From NCBI GenBank assembly GCA_964655355.1, contig CAZZMD010000007.1, positions 49,700 through 113,699 on the forward strand: a DNA stretch of 64,000 bases, given 5' to 3'. The position numbers were made by a program, and so were the translations under genes. Of the stretch, positions 25,426 to 34,703 are shown in pieces. Every line of letters starts with the position of its first letter. Position 1 is the stretch's first letter. The DNA is from CALGDE01 sp964655355 (GTDB lineage: Bacteria > Cyanobacteriota > Cyanobacteriia > CACIAM-69d). Below the pieces are notes generated by a model that was given only the letters and a program-made list of their open reading frames with translations, did not search any database and was not told where the DNA came from.

Positions 25426-26724
25426 ATGCGCATTCTGTTCCTCCACCCCAATTTCCCCGCCCAATTTCGCCATGTTGCCGCAATCCTGGGTCGGGATCCG
25501 AAAAATCAGGTGGTCTTTGGAACCAAAAATGAAAATCCAGAATGGCGCATTGCCGGCGTCCGCAAAGTTCTCTTCAAACCCTCCCGCGACGCCCACCCCG
25601 GCACCCACCACTATCTCCGCTCCACGGAAAACGCCGTCCTCCAAGGGCAAGCCATGTACCGGGTCGCCGATTCCCTGCGCAAGAGCGGTTTTGTCCCAGA
25701 TTTGATCTATGGCCACTCCGGCTGGGGCTCGACGATCTTTATTAAGGATGTTTTTCCGGAATCCAAATTTTTGGGGTATTTCGAGTGGTTTTACAATGCG
25801 CGGGGGGCGGACGCCGACTTTGATCCCAGCGATCCCCTGTCCGTTGATGATGTCGCCCGGATCCGCATTAAAAATGCGCCAATTTTAATGGACTTGAGTA
25901 GCTGCGATTATGGCGTATGTCCCACCGGTTGGCAGCGATCGCAATTCCCTGCGGAATATCAACCCAAACTCAATGTGCTCCACGACGGCGTTGATACCGA
26001 TTATTTCGTCCCCAAACCGGGCGCAAAACTGAAGCTTCCCAACCTGGATCTGTCCCACGTCGACGAAATCGTGACCTATGTGGGTCGTGGCATGGAGCCC
26101 TATCGTGGCTTCCCTGAATTTATTGAATCCCTGGCTTATATCCAGGAGCGCCGCCCCAACTGCCACGTGGTCATCGTCGGTTCTGAGCGGGTCTGCTATG
26201 GGGCTCCTTTGCCCAACGGCAAATCCTACAAACAACACATGTTGGAAAAGGTTTCACTTGATCTGTCCCGGGTCCACTTCACCGGATCGTTGCCCTATGG
26301 GCAGTACATTCAGGTGCTGCAAGCCTCCTCCGCCCACGTTTACCTCACCCGTCCCTTTGTCCTGTCCTGGTCCATGATTGAGGCCATGGCCATGGGTTGC
26401 TTGGTCATCGGGTCCTCGACGCCCCCCGTGGAGGAAATCATTACCGATGGTCAGAATGGTCTATTGACCGATTTCTTCTCCCCCAAGAAAATTGCTGATC
26501 GGGTTGATGAAGTGCTCGATCATCCGGATCGCATGGCCCAGATCCGACAGAACGCCCGTGATTTTGTGGTGGAGCATTATTCCCACCGGAACCTCCTGCC
26601 CAAGCATATTCAACTGATTCAAGACGCGGCGGCCGGTACTTTGCCATCGGCCACTTATGGGCAGGGGCTCGATCTGGCTAGCCACTACCAACTCCAAGCT
26701 AATCCTGTCCTTGCCGGGGTCTAA
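25426..26724 (+). CDS. Glycosyltransferase family 4
   Basis: 432 residues, GT-B fold. An N-terminal acceptor domain opens with MRILFLHPNFPAQFRHVA and contains DLIYGHSGWGSTIFIKDVFP. A C-terminal nucleotide-sugar domain contains IVTYVGRGMEPYRGFPEFIESL, HFTGSLPYGQYIQVL and the E-x7-E signature EAMAMGCLVIGSSTPPVEE. It transfers an activated sugar with retention of configuration. It precedes the TPR-OGT-like gene by 133 bp on the same strand, consistent with a joint glycosylation role. Substrate not assigned. A HIP1-rich, GC-rich native gene. Confidence 0.9.
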   Translation: MRILFLHPNFPAQFRHVAAILGRDPKNQVVFGTKNENPEWRIAGVRKVLFKPSRDAHPGTHHYLRSTENAVLQGQAMYRVADSLRKSGFVPDLIYGHSGWGSTIFIKDVFPESKFLGYFEWFYNARGADADFDPSDPLSVDDVARIRIKNAPILMDLSSCDYGVCPTGWQRSQFPAEYQPKLNVLHDGVDTDYFVPKPGAKLKLPNLDLSHVDEIVTYVGRGMEPYRGFPEFIESLAYIQERRPNCHVVIVGSERVCYGAPLPNGKSYKQHMLEKVSLDLSRVHFTGSLPYGQYIQVLQASSAHVYLTRPFVLSWSMIEAMAMGCLVIGSSTPPVEEIITDGQNGLLTDFFSPKKIADRVDEVLDHPDRMAQIRQNARDFVVEHYSHRNLLPKHIQLIQDAAAGTLPSATYGQGLDLASHYQLQANPVLAGV

Positions 26725-26857
26725 CGTTCTGTTCCCACCGTCATCCCCTTAACAGGATGGGGTTGGGTCTCTTTTGGGGGTGATTCCACAGCTCCAATCG
26801 CCCTTCTCTCCCGTTTCCCCTTGCTCAACTACCGACTTGTCCACATTGCCCGTTGTT

Positions 26858-29788
26858 ATGGAAAACGCGACTTCCCTATCCGATGCCCTTAACCGTGCCT
26901 GGTCTTTGCTGACGACGGGCAATGTGGATGCCGCAGGGGAGTTATACGATGCCATTCTGGCCAAGCAGCCCAATTGTATTGAGGGGCTCCATGGCTTAGC
27001 CCTGGTTCATTTCAAACGGGGGGAGCATGGTGCGGCCATTAAGCGTATTGACCGCGTCTTTGAGGCGAAAACGGAAAACCCACGCCATGCCAATACTGCC
27101 GGGCTGATTTGTCAGGGGTGTGGAGAGGTGGACTCCGCCTTGACCCATTACAAGACGGCCCTGGAGCTGATTGACAAGTCCCAGGATGTTCAAAAGCAGA
27201 GCCATCAGGATTTGCGGGAGGAGGTGTTGCAAAATTTGCGATCGCTCGCCCTCTTCACCGAGGCCAGCTATGAGGAGCTGATCCCCATCCATCTGAACCA
27301 GGGGGATGCGGTGGGGGCGGCGATCCTTAAGTTCAAGGTGGGTAACCTATGCCAGGAGGTGGACTGGGTGCCCCGGGCGATCTTCCACTATCGCGAAGGG
27401 CTGAGTTTCCGACCGTCCCTCGATGCCGGAGCGGTGGTGCCCCTGGCCGCCGATGGGGAAGGATCGGAAGTCCTGGATGTTTCCAAGGGCCAAGCCTGCT
27501 GGCAGCAGACGCCGATTCCCCAATACACCACCCTGCGGTTTGGCCAGGACCCCGCCCCAGTGGCGATCGCCCAAGATATGATCTTCGCCCATCTCTATCA
27601 GAAGCTGGCGGAGGCCTATGCCAGACAGTTTCAGTGGGAACAGGTCAAGATTGCGTCCCAGAACGCCTTGCAAATTAGTTCCAAGCACCACGAAGCCTAT
27701 CGATTGCTGGGGGATGCTTTGATGAATCAAACGCCCCCCCAACTTCAACCGGCCGTGGATGCCTATCAGGCCGCCCTTCAGATCGACCCCAAATACGTGG
27801 AAGGCTGGTTTCATCTGGGGAGCGCATTACTCTCTTCGTCCAAGTTAGACGAGGCGATGAAATGTTATCAGGAAGTCTTAGCGCTTGATCCTCACCATGC
27901 CAGGGTCCACTGGAATATGGGATTGATCTGTGACCGGCAAAAAAACGGCATACAGGCGCTGCAGTATTTTCAAGCGGCCCTAACCCTGAAGCCTGGAGAG
28001 TGGGGAGAAGACTCGTATTACATGGTCGCGAATCGGCTCCTGGGAGCGAAAAAGCGTAACGAGGGAATCGTCTGGCATGAGCGCAATATTCTGCGGCATC
28101 CGCAGAATTTCTCCTCCCATTGGGAAATGGGGGAGATGCTGAATATGTGGGGCAGTTATGAACAAGCTCGCCGGCTGAGCAAACTATTCCTAGACAATGC
28201 CAAGACGCCCATAATGCGGGTTATGGCCGGCATTATGCATACCAAAACCCAATGTAATGCGGGGTTAAATCAGGCCGCGCGGGAGACGTTTGAGTCCATT
28301 GAGGAGGAGCTGCTTGAGGTATTACCGGACATGGAGTCTGTTTATTTTGTTCGGGTTTTTGTGAATACATTGTTTGATACCCCCCACGTTCGCGATGATG
28401 TGGCGAAGAATAGTCGGCTGGCCAAGGCCCTGGGGGACAAGTATTTAAAGCATATTGCCCAGCAGATTGCTGAGGGGATTCGCTCGAAGCCTGAAATGGC
28501 AACCGTGTTGGATAGGGACAATCGAGTTTGGCCGCGGCGATCGCCGGATCAGCCCCTACGGCTGGGATTTATCTCCAAGCATTTCCGGCGACATTCCGTG
28601 GGGTGGTGTAGCGCTCATATTCTTGAGGAGCTGAAGCAGTTGACGCCCCACCTTTTCTTCTATGTGACGGGGGAGCTGAATCGGGACGATCGCACGGTCA
28701 TTTTTGAACAGGTGGCGGAGAAGTTCTACTGGCCGAATACGCCGGAACTGCCCGACACCAGTACCTCTAGTATTACGAAGCGCGCCCTGGAGGATCGGCT
28801 GGATGTGCTCGTGGATCTGGATTCCATTACGGTGATGCCCCATGCGGATATTTTGCACCTGCAGCCGGCACCGGTTTGCATCACTTGGTTGGGGTATGAT
28901 GCGCCCCACATCAATCCCAACAATTACAATCTGGTGGACTGGCATACCCATCCGGCGGGGGTCGATCGCCATTATGTGGAAAAGCTGATCCGGATGCCGG
29001 GGGCGTTTGCGGCCATTAAGGATTTGCCGATTAGTCCCCATAACCGTGAGTTACAGCGGCGTGGTTTACGGATCGGGGAGGATCAGGTGGTGTTCCTCTG
29101 TGTGGCGACGGGGCAAAAGTTTAGCCGGGCAATGGTGCAGGCCCAGATTAATGTCATCCGCCAGGTGCCTGATAGTTTGCTGCTATTCAAGTCTCGGGTC
29201 GGAGATTTGGATTTGATGTTGAATACTTACCAGGAAGAGTGCGATCGCCAGGGGGTGTCCCGGAGCCGGGTGCGCTATATCCCCCGCAGTGATTCTGAGG
29301 AGGATCACCGCACGGTGTATGTGATGTCGGATGTGTTGCTGGATTCCTATCCCTATAGCGGCGCGACCCATAACCTAGAGGCGCTCTATTTCAATCTGCC
29401 GATCGTGACCCGGGTGGGGGAACAGTCCTTCTCGCGCTTGGGATATTCCTTGATCCGGGCGGCGGGGATCACGGAGGGGACCACCTGGAGTTGGGCGGAA
29501 TATATCGAGTGGGGGGTGAAGTTGGGACGCGATCGCCAATTACGGGAGTCGATTCGGGAAAAATTACGGCGGGGCAAGGAGCCGGAGCATTTACAGCTCT
29601 TGTGGAATCCCAAGCAGTTTGCGGCGGATATGTACCAAATTCTGGAGGATTTGCGCGATCGCGCCGATGGTCCGATGCCCGCGTTGCCGGCGGCGGCGGC
29701 CAACTTCCCTACCCTGGCGGCATCCCAACAAGCGCCCCCGAGTGCCCCCTCGGCGTCGGATTCCGGGGTGGCAGTGGCTTCGTTCTAG
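26858..29788 (+). CDS. TPR protein with O-GlcNAc-transferase-like (GT41/SPINDLY) domain
   Basis: 976 residues from the ATG at 26858; an upstream TTG at 26774 is in frame but gives an extension of no family character. The N-terminal half has TPR motifs (LHGLALVHFKRGEHGAAIKR, AEAYARQFQWEQVKIASQNA, VEGWFHLGSALLSSSKLDEA, ARVHWNMGLICDRQKNGIQA). From about residue 565 the GT41-like domain reads LRLGFISKHFRRHSVGWCS, APVCITWLGYDAP, VVFLCVATGQKFSRAMV, and ends with DSYPYSGATHNLEALYFNLPIVT. Eukaryotic OGT adds GlcNAc to Ser/Thr; bacterial homologues modify proteins or glycans. It closes the glycan gene run at 22263-29788. Confidence 0.9.
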   Translation: MENATSLSDALNRAWSLLTTGNVDAAGELYDAILAKQPNCIEGLHGLALVHFKRGEHGAAIKRIDRVFEAKTENPRHANTAGLICQGCGEVDSALTHYKTALELIDKSQDVQKQSHQDLREEVLQNLRSLALFTEASYEELIPIHLNQGDAVGAAILKFKVGNLCQEVDWVPRAIFHYREGLSFRPSLDAGAVVPLAADGEGSEVLDVSKGQACWQQTPIPQYTTLRFGQDPAPVAIAQDMIFAHLYQKLAEAYARQFQWEQVKIASQNALQISSKHHEAYRLLGDALMNQTPPQLQPAVDAYQAALQIDPKYVEGWFHLGSALLSSSKLDEAMKCYQEVLALDPHHARVHWNMGLICDRQKNGIQALQYFQAALTLKPGEWGEDSYYMVANRLLGAKKRNEGIVWHERNILRHPQNFSSHWEMGEMLNMWGSYEQARRLSKLFLDNAKTPIMRVMAGIMHTKTQCNAGLNQAARETFESIEEELLEVLPDMESVYFVRVFVNTLFDTPHVRDDVAKNSRLAKALGDKYLKHIAQQIAEGIRSKPEMATVLDRDNRVWPRRSPDQPLRLGFISKHFRRHSVGWCSAHILEELKQLTPHLFFYVTGELNRDDRTVIFEQVAEKFYWPNTPELPDTSTSSITKRALEDRLDVLVDLDSITVMPHADILHLQPAPVCITWLGYDAPHINPNNYNLVDWHTHPAGVDRHYVEKLIRMPGAFAAIKDLPISPHNRELQRRGLRIGEDQVVFLCVATGQKFSRAMVQAQINVIRQVPDSLLLFKSRVGDLDLMLNTYQEECDRQGVSRSRVRYIPRSDSEEDHRTVYVMSDVLLDSYPYSGATHNLEALYFNLPIVTRVGEQSFSRLGYSLIRAAGITEGTTWSWAEYIEWGVKLGRDRQLRESIREKLRRGKEPEHLQLLWNPKQFAADMYQILEDLRDRADGPMPALPAAAANFPTLAASQQAPPSAPSASDSGVAVASF

Positions 29789-29942
29789 TTCTGTTGTGAG
29801 TGCCTTTTGGGGGGAGGGTCTCCCTGTCCTGGCGGAGGCGTTACGGTTGAGGTTATCCGTTCTGTTGCCGAGTTTGGCTGATAGATATTACCCGATGGAT
29901 ATCAGCCGATGGGTAGGATTGACCGATGAGGGGGATTGACTG

Positions 29943-30860
29943 ATGGATAAGTTAGAGGCGATGCGCTCCTTTGTACAGGTGGTGGAAGCAGGTAGTTTTG
30001 CGGCGGCGGCGCGGCGGATGATGCTGACCCGATCCACGGTGAATAAGGCGGTGATTGCCCTGGAAAAGCAGTTGGGGGTGCAGTTGCTGCAGCGGAGTAC
30101 CCGGCGGGTGAATGTGACGGCGGCGGGGTGTGCTTACTATGATCGCTGTGTGGCGGTGCTGGCGGATTTGGCGGAGGCGGACCAGGCGATCGCCCAGATG
30201 CAGGTGGAACCCCAGGGGGTGTTGCGGGTGAATGCGCCCATGAGTTTTGGGATGAGCCATTTAGCGCCGGCGATCGCGGAATTTATGGGGGAAAATCCTA
30301 AAATTCAGGTGGATTGTATCTTAAATGACCGGGTTATTGACCCCATTGAAGAAGGATTTGATGTGACCGTCCGTATCAGCAGCGGGCCGCCCTTAGCCTC
30401 CCTGACTCAGATTGACCTTGCCCCGATGCCATTGCTCCTCTGTGCCGCCCCGAGCTATGTCGATGATCGAGAGCCGCTTCAGGATCCCCGTGCCCTCCAG
30501 GGGTGGGATTGTTTGCACTATGGCTATCGTGCCCTCTGTACCCAATGGCGCTTAAGGGGACCGGAGGGGGAGGAGATTATCCTGCCCATTCGGCCGCGGC
30601 TTTGTTCTAATAATGGCGAGGTCTTGCGTTCAGCGGCGATCGCCGGGCAAGGCGTTGTCCTGCTTCCCCACTTCATGGTGAAATCAGCGATGGATACGGG
30701 AGAGCTGATATCGATTTTGCCTCGGTATGGGCCGACGCCGTTGACCCTGAGTGCCCTGTATCCCTCCCATCGGTATCTGTCCGTTAAGGTGAAGCGATTT
30801 GTCGAGTTTCTGGGCGATCGCTTTGGTCACCCTGACACATTTACCGATCGCCCTGCCTAA
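29943..30860 (+). CDS. LysR-family transcriptional regulator
   Basis: 305 residues. N-terminal winged helix-turn-helix 1-60 (MDKLEAMRSFVQVVEAGSF...AAARRMMLTRSTVNKAVIALEKQLGVQLLQRSTRRVNVT) followed by a periplasmic-binding-like effector domain (LRVNAPMSFGMSHLAPAIAEFM at about 95-117, and IAGQGVVLLPHFMV). It resembles the proteobacterial-type group of YafC/DsdC-like regulators more than the NtcB/CbbR type familiar in cyanobacteria. Target genes are unknown; DUF2288 follows by 27 bp on the same strand, which may mean co-transcription. Confidence 0.9.
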   Translation: MDKLEAMRSFVQVVEAGSFAAAARRMMLTRSTVNKAVIALEKQLGVQLLQRSTRRVNVTAAGCAYYDRCVAVLADLAEADQAIAQMQVEPQGVLRVNAPMSFGMSHLAPAIAEFMGENPKIQVDCILNDRVIDPIEEGFDVTVRISSGPPLASLTQIDLAPMPLLLCAAPSYVDDREPLQDPRALQGWDCLHYGYRALCTQWRLRGPEGEEIILPIRPRLCSNNGEVLRSAAIAGQGVVLLPHFMVKSAMDTGELISILPRYGPTPLTLSALYPSHRYLSVKVKRFVEFLGDRFGHPDTFTDRPA

Positions 30861-30887
30861 TTTGCATCCCCATTTTTCTGGATTCCC

Positions 30888-31238
30888 ATGGATAATTCCT
30901 CCGCTTTTACCGATCTCGCCAACGATGCTGCTGACGGCTCTCAACCTCCCATGGATCTGCGGCAACAATTGACCGCGGCCCAGGATGAGGCCGCCTGGGA
31001 ATGGCTAGAGCCCCATGCGAAGCGGGATGCCATTATTTGGGTCTCCGACGAAATTGATTTGGTGGATGTGGGCATGGCGATCGCCTCCGATGACACCACC
31101 CAGGTCCAGCGTTGGATTGATGAACAGGTGATCTCGAAGCCCACGGCCCAGCAGCTCGGGGATTGGAATGAGGACAACGCCATACGGTTCAACAGCCTGA
31201 TCGTGGCTCCCTTTGTGCTGATTAAAACCCTCGGGTAA
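30888..31238 (+). CDS. DUF2288 family protein
   Basis: 116 residues. Matches DUF2288 over about residues 20-115: DLRQQLTAAQDEAAWEWLEPHAKRDAIIWV is the family-like N-terminal block, followed by IDLVDVGMAIASDD and VQRWIDEQVISKPTAQQLGDW. Function unknown, soluble, without signal peptide. It stands 27 bp after the LysR gene and 37 bp before the acyltransferase. ATG at 30888. Confidence 0.85.
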   Translation: MDNSSAFTDLANDAADGSQPPMDLRQQLTAAQDEAAWEWLEPHAKRDAIIWVSDEIDLVDVGMAIASDDTTQVQRWIDEQVISKPTAQQLGDWNEDNAIRFNSLIVAPFVLIKTLG

Positions 31239-31275
31239 GTCTGCCCTCTAATGCTCGCCCCTTTTTCCTTCCCCT

Positions 31276-32355
31276 ATGACCCCTCCTTACCCATCCTCAG
31301 GCCCTTCTCCGCCGCCGCGCCGCCTGTGGCAATTAGACGGGATCCGAGGGGCGACGGCTATTTATGTGGTCCTCCATCACTGGGCCGGTAGTTCAAGTAC
31401 GATTCCGGTCTGGCTGCACAAGGGATTATTGTCCTTTGGGCAAGAAGCCGTGATAATCTTTTTCTTGCTGAGCGGCTTTGTGATTGGTTGGTCATCCCTA
31501 GGGCGATCGCAGCAGACTTTTTATCAATATTTCATTCGTCGCTTTCGACGGATTTATTTTCCCTTTTTAGTTTCTCTGCTGCTGGTTTTTGCGATCACCG
31601 TGTCTAATCAGGGATGGTCCACCGTGATTGAAAAACCGGGTCTGCTGACGACGTTACTGGGCAATCTGTTGATGCTCCAGGAATTGACAGTGCTTAAGCC
31701 AGGGGTGTGGGTGGATCCTTTTTTGGGCAATCTTTCGATCTGGACTTTGACCTATGAATGGTGGTTTTACTTTTTATTTTTTCCCGCCTATAAATATCTA
31801 ATTCACCGTCCTTGGCGGGTGGTGTTTATCACCTTATTTTCCCTAACTAATTTTTTGATCTATACCCAGTTCCCGAATGTCGTGAGCTTGGTTTTTAGCT
31901 ATTTTGCCCTCTGGTGGTCGGGCGTTGAGGTGGCGCTGATTGTTTATCGAAAAAGGTTATCCTGGTCATCCCTTTCGCCTTCTCTGGCTTCTGTTGCTGC
32001 CATGGTGGCGGTGACGGCTGGCCCCGTCCTCAGCAGTGATCAAATTCGCTTGGGCTACTATCCTTTTTTGACTTTTCGCCACTGTGTTGCTGTTGCTGTT
32101 TTTCTGGTGTTGGCTAAGCTATGGCATGATAAGCGGCCTGGGTTTATGGATTTCGTCCTCAAGCCCTTTAAGATTTTTGCCCCAATTTCCTATGCCATTT
32201 ATCTGTTCCACTATCCTATTTTGGTGATCTGGAAGCCAACGCTTTGGGATGGGAACCCGTGGATTATTATGCCCTTGAAGTTGGTTATTCTAATGGGTTT
32301 ATCCTATGGCGTGGAAGTGTATTTACAGCCTAAGGTAAACCGAATTATTCGATGA
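31276..32355 (+). CDS. Membrane acyltransferase family 3 (OafA/YrhL-like)
   Basis: 359 residues with about ten membrane helices. The N-terminal motif LDGIRGATAIYVVLHHW contains the conserved Arg and the likely catalytic His of the acyltransferase-3 family; AVIIFFLLSGFVIGWSSL and FIRRFRRIYFPFLVSLLLVF follow in the family order. Members transfer acyl groups, usually acetyl, to sugars of surface polysaccharides or lipids. GC content is lower than for neighbours. The relation to the glycan block ending at 29788 is plausible but indirect, since LysR and DUF2288 lie between. Confidence 0.9.
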   Translation: MTPPYPSSGPSPPPRRLWQLDGIRGATAIYVVLHHWAGSSSTIPVWLHKGLLSFGQEAVIIFFLLSGFVIGWSSLGRSQQTFYQYFIRRFRRIYFPFLVSLLLVFAITVSNQGWSTVIEKPGLLTTLLGNLLMLQELTVLKPGVWVDPFLGNLSIWTLTYEWWFYFLFFPAYKYLIHRPWRVVFITLFSLTNFLIYTQFPNVVSLVFSYFALWWSGVEVALIVYRKRLSWSSLSPSLASVAAMVAVTAGPVLSSDQIRLGYYPFLTFRHCVAVAVFLVLAKLWHDKRPGFMDFVLKPFKIFAPISYAIYLFHYPILVIWKPTLWDGNPWIIMPLKLVILMGLSYGVEVYLQPKVNRIIR

Positions 32356-32427
32356 CTCGGTTTGTTTGATCTAGTCCCAATGTGTTCTATTGTGCTCTGT
32401 TTTAAGTGCCCTATTTGAGCGCCTTGC

Positions 32428-33396
32428 TTAAGCATCCTGGCTAGATTTTTCTAGCGTAACTATTGACTGCTGAAGGTGAGCCGAGATGAAGGGCAGAATG
32501 GACCGATCGCGATCGCCCAGGGGGCTATCAATGGCGACACTGACCAGATAGGGGAACGCATCGGGCAGTTCGATATAGGCGGCATCCAACCGTACCCGAC
32601 TCATCCATCCCGCTTTGGACCATAGTTTGGCCGTCGGCGGTAAGCTTTCCCCGAGGAAGCCGGTGATTTGGTTATAGTCCGGATCGAGCTGGGCGATCGC
32701 CTCGGGGGTTAAATCCCGCTTGAGATAGTCCATTAATTCCTGGGAGCGGCTGGGGGAAACGGCGACGCCGCCAATAATGCCGTGCAGCATTCGGGCGATC
32801 GCTTCGGTGGTGAGCATATTGCGATTGTCGTAGGTGGGACCGACAAAGGCGCGCTCGCGACCAAAGGGACCATCGCACCAGGTTTTTTGGTTGGCGTTGA
32901 CGGTTTCAAATTCGGGCCAGTCGAAGGATTTGAGGTAGCGATTTACAATATTGCGCTGCTTTTGCCAGGCTTCGAACGGCCCGGGCGGCAGTTCTGGCCC
33001 GCTAGTGGTGCCGCTCAGCACATCAACTAACAAGCTGGTGGCGTCATTGCTGGAATCGACGAGGGCATCCCGCAGGGCGCGGGTGAGTTCCTCGCTGGGG
33101 GGAACCATGCCCGATTCCAACCATTCTTGAACGGCGACCCCGTAGAACAGTTTGACGAGGCTGGCGGGATAAACCTGTTCAAAGCCGCGATAGCTAAAGC
33201 CTCGGGGGCGGTGTTGCCAAAAGTCGGCGGCGGTCAGGGCTCCCCCGGTATTGATGGGGAAGGGGGGATCGTAGACTATCCAGGTGATGGCAAATTGATT
33301 GCGGGCTAGGGATGGATAGCGCTCCCATAGGTCATCCAGAAGTTGCTGCCCTAGCTGATTGAGGGAATCGTCGGTGCGGAAGAATAGGGGTGCCAA
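32428..33396 (-). CDS. Class A beta-lactamase-like serine hydrolase
   Basis: 322 residues from a TTG at 33396 (LAPLFFRTDDSLNQLG, reading as Met). The frame is open up to 33543 but that part has no protein character. Penicillin-interactive triads are visible: YPASLVKLFYGV (SxxK), DSSNDATSLL (SxN) and LWSKAGWMS (K-x-G). No signal peptide is seen, unusual for a true beta-lactamase, so this looks like the cytoplasmic cyanobacterial 'serine hydrolase' group rather than a resistance enzyme; it lacks the Glu166 omega-loop that I would expect. It is divergent from the NlpC/P60 gene, another peptidoglycan-type enzyme. Confidence 0.78.
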   Translation of the reverse strand: MAPLFFRTDDSLNQLGQQLLDDLWERYPSLARNQFAITWIVYDPPFPINTGGALTAADFWQHRPRGFSYRGFEQVYPASLVKLFYGVAVQEWLESGMVPPSEELTRALRDALVDSSNDATSLLVDVLSGTTSGPELPPGPFEAWQKQRNIVNRYLKSFDWPEFETVNANQKTWCDGPFGRERAFVGPTYDNRNMLTTEAIARMLHGIIGGVAVSPSRSQELMDYLKRDLTPEAIAQLDPDYNQITGFLGESLPPTAKLWSKAGWMSRVRLDAAYIELPDAFPYLVSVAIDSPLGDRDRSILPFISAHLQQSIVTLEKSSQDA

Positions 33397-33542
33397 GGGT
33401 TTGCTGCCAGTGTTTCTAGGGTGCAGCGTCGAAGGGGGCGCTGCATGGTAGTTGGCTACATGATAATGGTTGAATTGTCCTGATTGTAATGGTTTGAGAG
33501 TGCCCCGCTTAAGAAAACAGGCGGGAAAATAGGAGGTCCACA

Positions 33543-34256
33543 ATGCGGCAGATTGGGCAACAGTATCAAACCCCCATCCCGTTGAATTTGTACAATGCAG
33601 CGACCTTGGAAGGGCTGACCACCCAGGCGGCGGCGGGGCGATTTTTGCGGGTTTTGCGGGACGGGGAGCGATCGCCCGAGGGTGGCACAGTCAAAGTGCA
33701 GCTTTTGGAGGATGGCTATTGCGGCTGGATTTCCGGTGAAGACTGGCAGCGGCTGACCCCGGTGGACAAGGGTTATACACCGGCAACGGTGACGCGGGCG
33801 GAGATTGTGGGCAAAATTCCAGGGGCGATCGCGTTTATGGATCAAGCGATGGCGGTGCCGAATCGGTATCTATGGGGGGGCACCGTTGCGCCGGATTATG
33901 ACTGTTCGGGGTTAATGCAGGCGGCATTTGCGGCGATGGGGGTATGGCTGCCGCGGGATTCCTATCAGCAGGAGGCTTGGACTCAGCGAGTGTCGCGAGA
34001 GGAATTGGAGCCGGGGGATTTGATTTTTTTCTCGAAGGATCCCCAGGGGAGGATTGACCATGTGGCGTTGTTCCTGGGGGACGATCGCTATATCCACAGC
34101 TCTGGTTATGACCAGGGAAGGGGGGGGATTGCGGTGGATACGTTGAACCCGGCGCTGCTAGACAAATCCGGTGATGCGATCGCCCAAATTTACGCGTCTC
34201 AGGTGCGAAGTTTTGGGCGCATCGTTGAAAACTACCAGCCGGACCTGGACGCTTGA
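33543..34256 (+). CDS. NlpC/P60 family cell-wall endopeptidase with SH3 domain
   Basis: 237 residues. N-terminal SH3-like domain (about 10-85: LNLYNAATLEGLTTQAAAGRFLRV, VQLLEDGYCGWISGEDWQRL) and a C-terminal NlpC/P60 cysteine peptidase. The catalytic Cys is in YDCSGLMQAAF (near residue 120) and the His in RIDHVALFLGD; the third polar residue is the His in IHSSG. It matches the cyanobacterial gamma-D-glutamyl-L-diamino acid endopeptidases, which cleave peptidoglycan fragments during recycling. No signal peptide is seen, as in those enzymes. ATG at 33543. Confidence 0.92.
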   Translation: MRQIGQQYQTPIPLNLYNAATLEGLTTQAAAGRFLRVLRDGERSPEGGTVKVQLLEDGYCGWISGEDWQRLTPVDKGYTPATVTRAEIVGKIPGAIAFMDQAMAVPNRYLWGGTVAPDYDCSGLMQAAFAAMGVWLPRDSYQQEAWTQRVSREELEPGDLIFFSKDPQGRIDHVALFLGDDRYIHSSGYDQGRGGIAVDTLNPALLDKSGDAIAQIYASQVRSFGRIVENYQPDLDA

Positions 34257-34313
34257 ACTGCATTGGGAAAACGCCTTGACCGTTGCAGTTGTAAAATAAA
34301 TATCGCTCGATAG

Positions 34314-34341
34314 TTAAAGTTCAAAAATTAAAGTTCAACTT
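34314..34341. repeat. 14-nt tandem duplication before the GDT1 pair
   Basis: TTAAAGTTCAAAAA (34314-34327) is followed by TTAAAGTTCAACTT (34328-34341), identical over the first 11 bases. It lies just upstream of the first GDT1 gene. Confidence 0.8.
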
Positions 34342-34348
34342 TTTGCTT

Positions 34349-34702
34349 GTGTCAGACTCCCCAGTGCCTCCAGAAACGACGTCCGCGCCTGAGGACGAGA
34401 GCAGCGCGCCAGGGCTCAAAACTGCTTTGGGGGTTTTCGGCACGACTTTTGGGGCGATTTTTCTGGCGGAATTTGGCGATAAAACCCAGCTGGCGGTGTT
34501 GTTGATGACCGCCGAATCCCAGAGCCCTTGGATTGTGTTTACGGGGGCCGCGATCGCCCTGATTGCTACCAGTCTAGTGGGCGTTCTGCTGGGGCGTCTG
34601 TTGGCGGGTCGCCTGTCGGAAAAGGCGTTGGAAAGAGTGGTTGGCGGTATTTTCCTAGTCGTTTCCGCTTCGCTGCTATGGGATATTTTCTACGGAGCGT
34701 GA
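34349..34702 (+). CDS. TMEM165/GDT1 family half-transporter 1 (Hmx1-like)
   Basis: 117 residues from a GTG at 34349; a TTG at 34343 is in frame just upstream. Three membrane helices. The hallmark E-x-G-D-K-T/S is present as AEFGDKTQLAVLL. Full GDT1 proteins carry two copies of this motif in one chain; here one copy is on each of two adjacent genes, which must pair to form the cation path. In Synechocystis the equivalent split pair exports manganese. The second half starts 1 base after this stop, so they are translationally linked. Confidence 0.88.
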   Translation: MSDSPVPPETTSAPEDESSAPGLKTALGVFGTTFGAIFLAEFGDKTQLAVLLMTAESQSPWIVFTGAAIALIATSLVGVLLGRLLAGRLSEKALERVVGGIFLVVSASLLWDIFYGA

Positions 34703-34703
34703 T

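Noticed and set aside
32428..33396. Beta-lactamase resistance gene
   Set aside because: No signal peptide and no omega-loop Glu166 motif are seen; it fits a chromosomal cyanobacterial serine hydrolase group.
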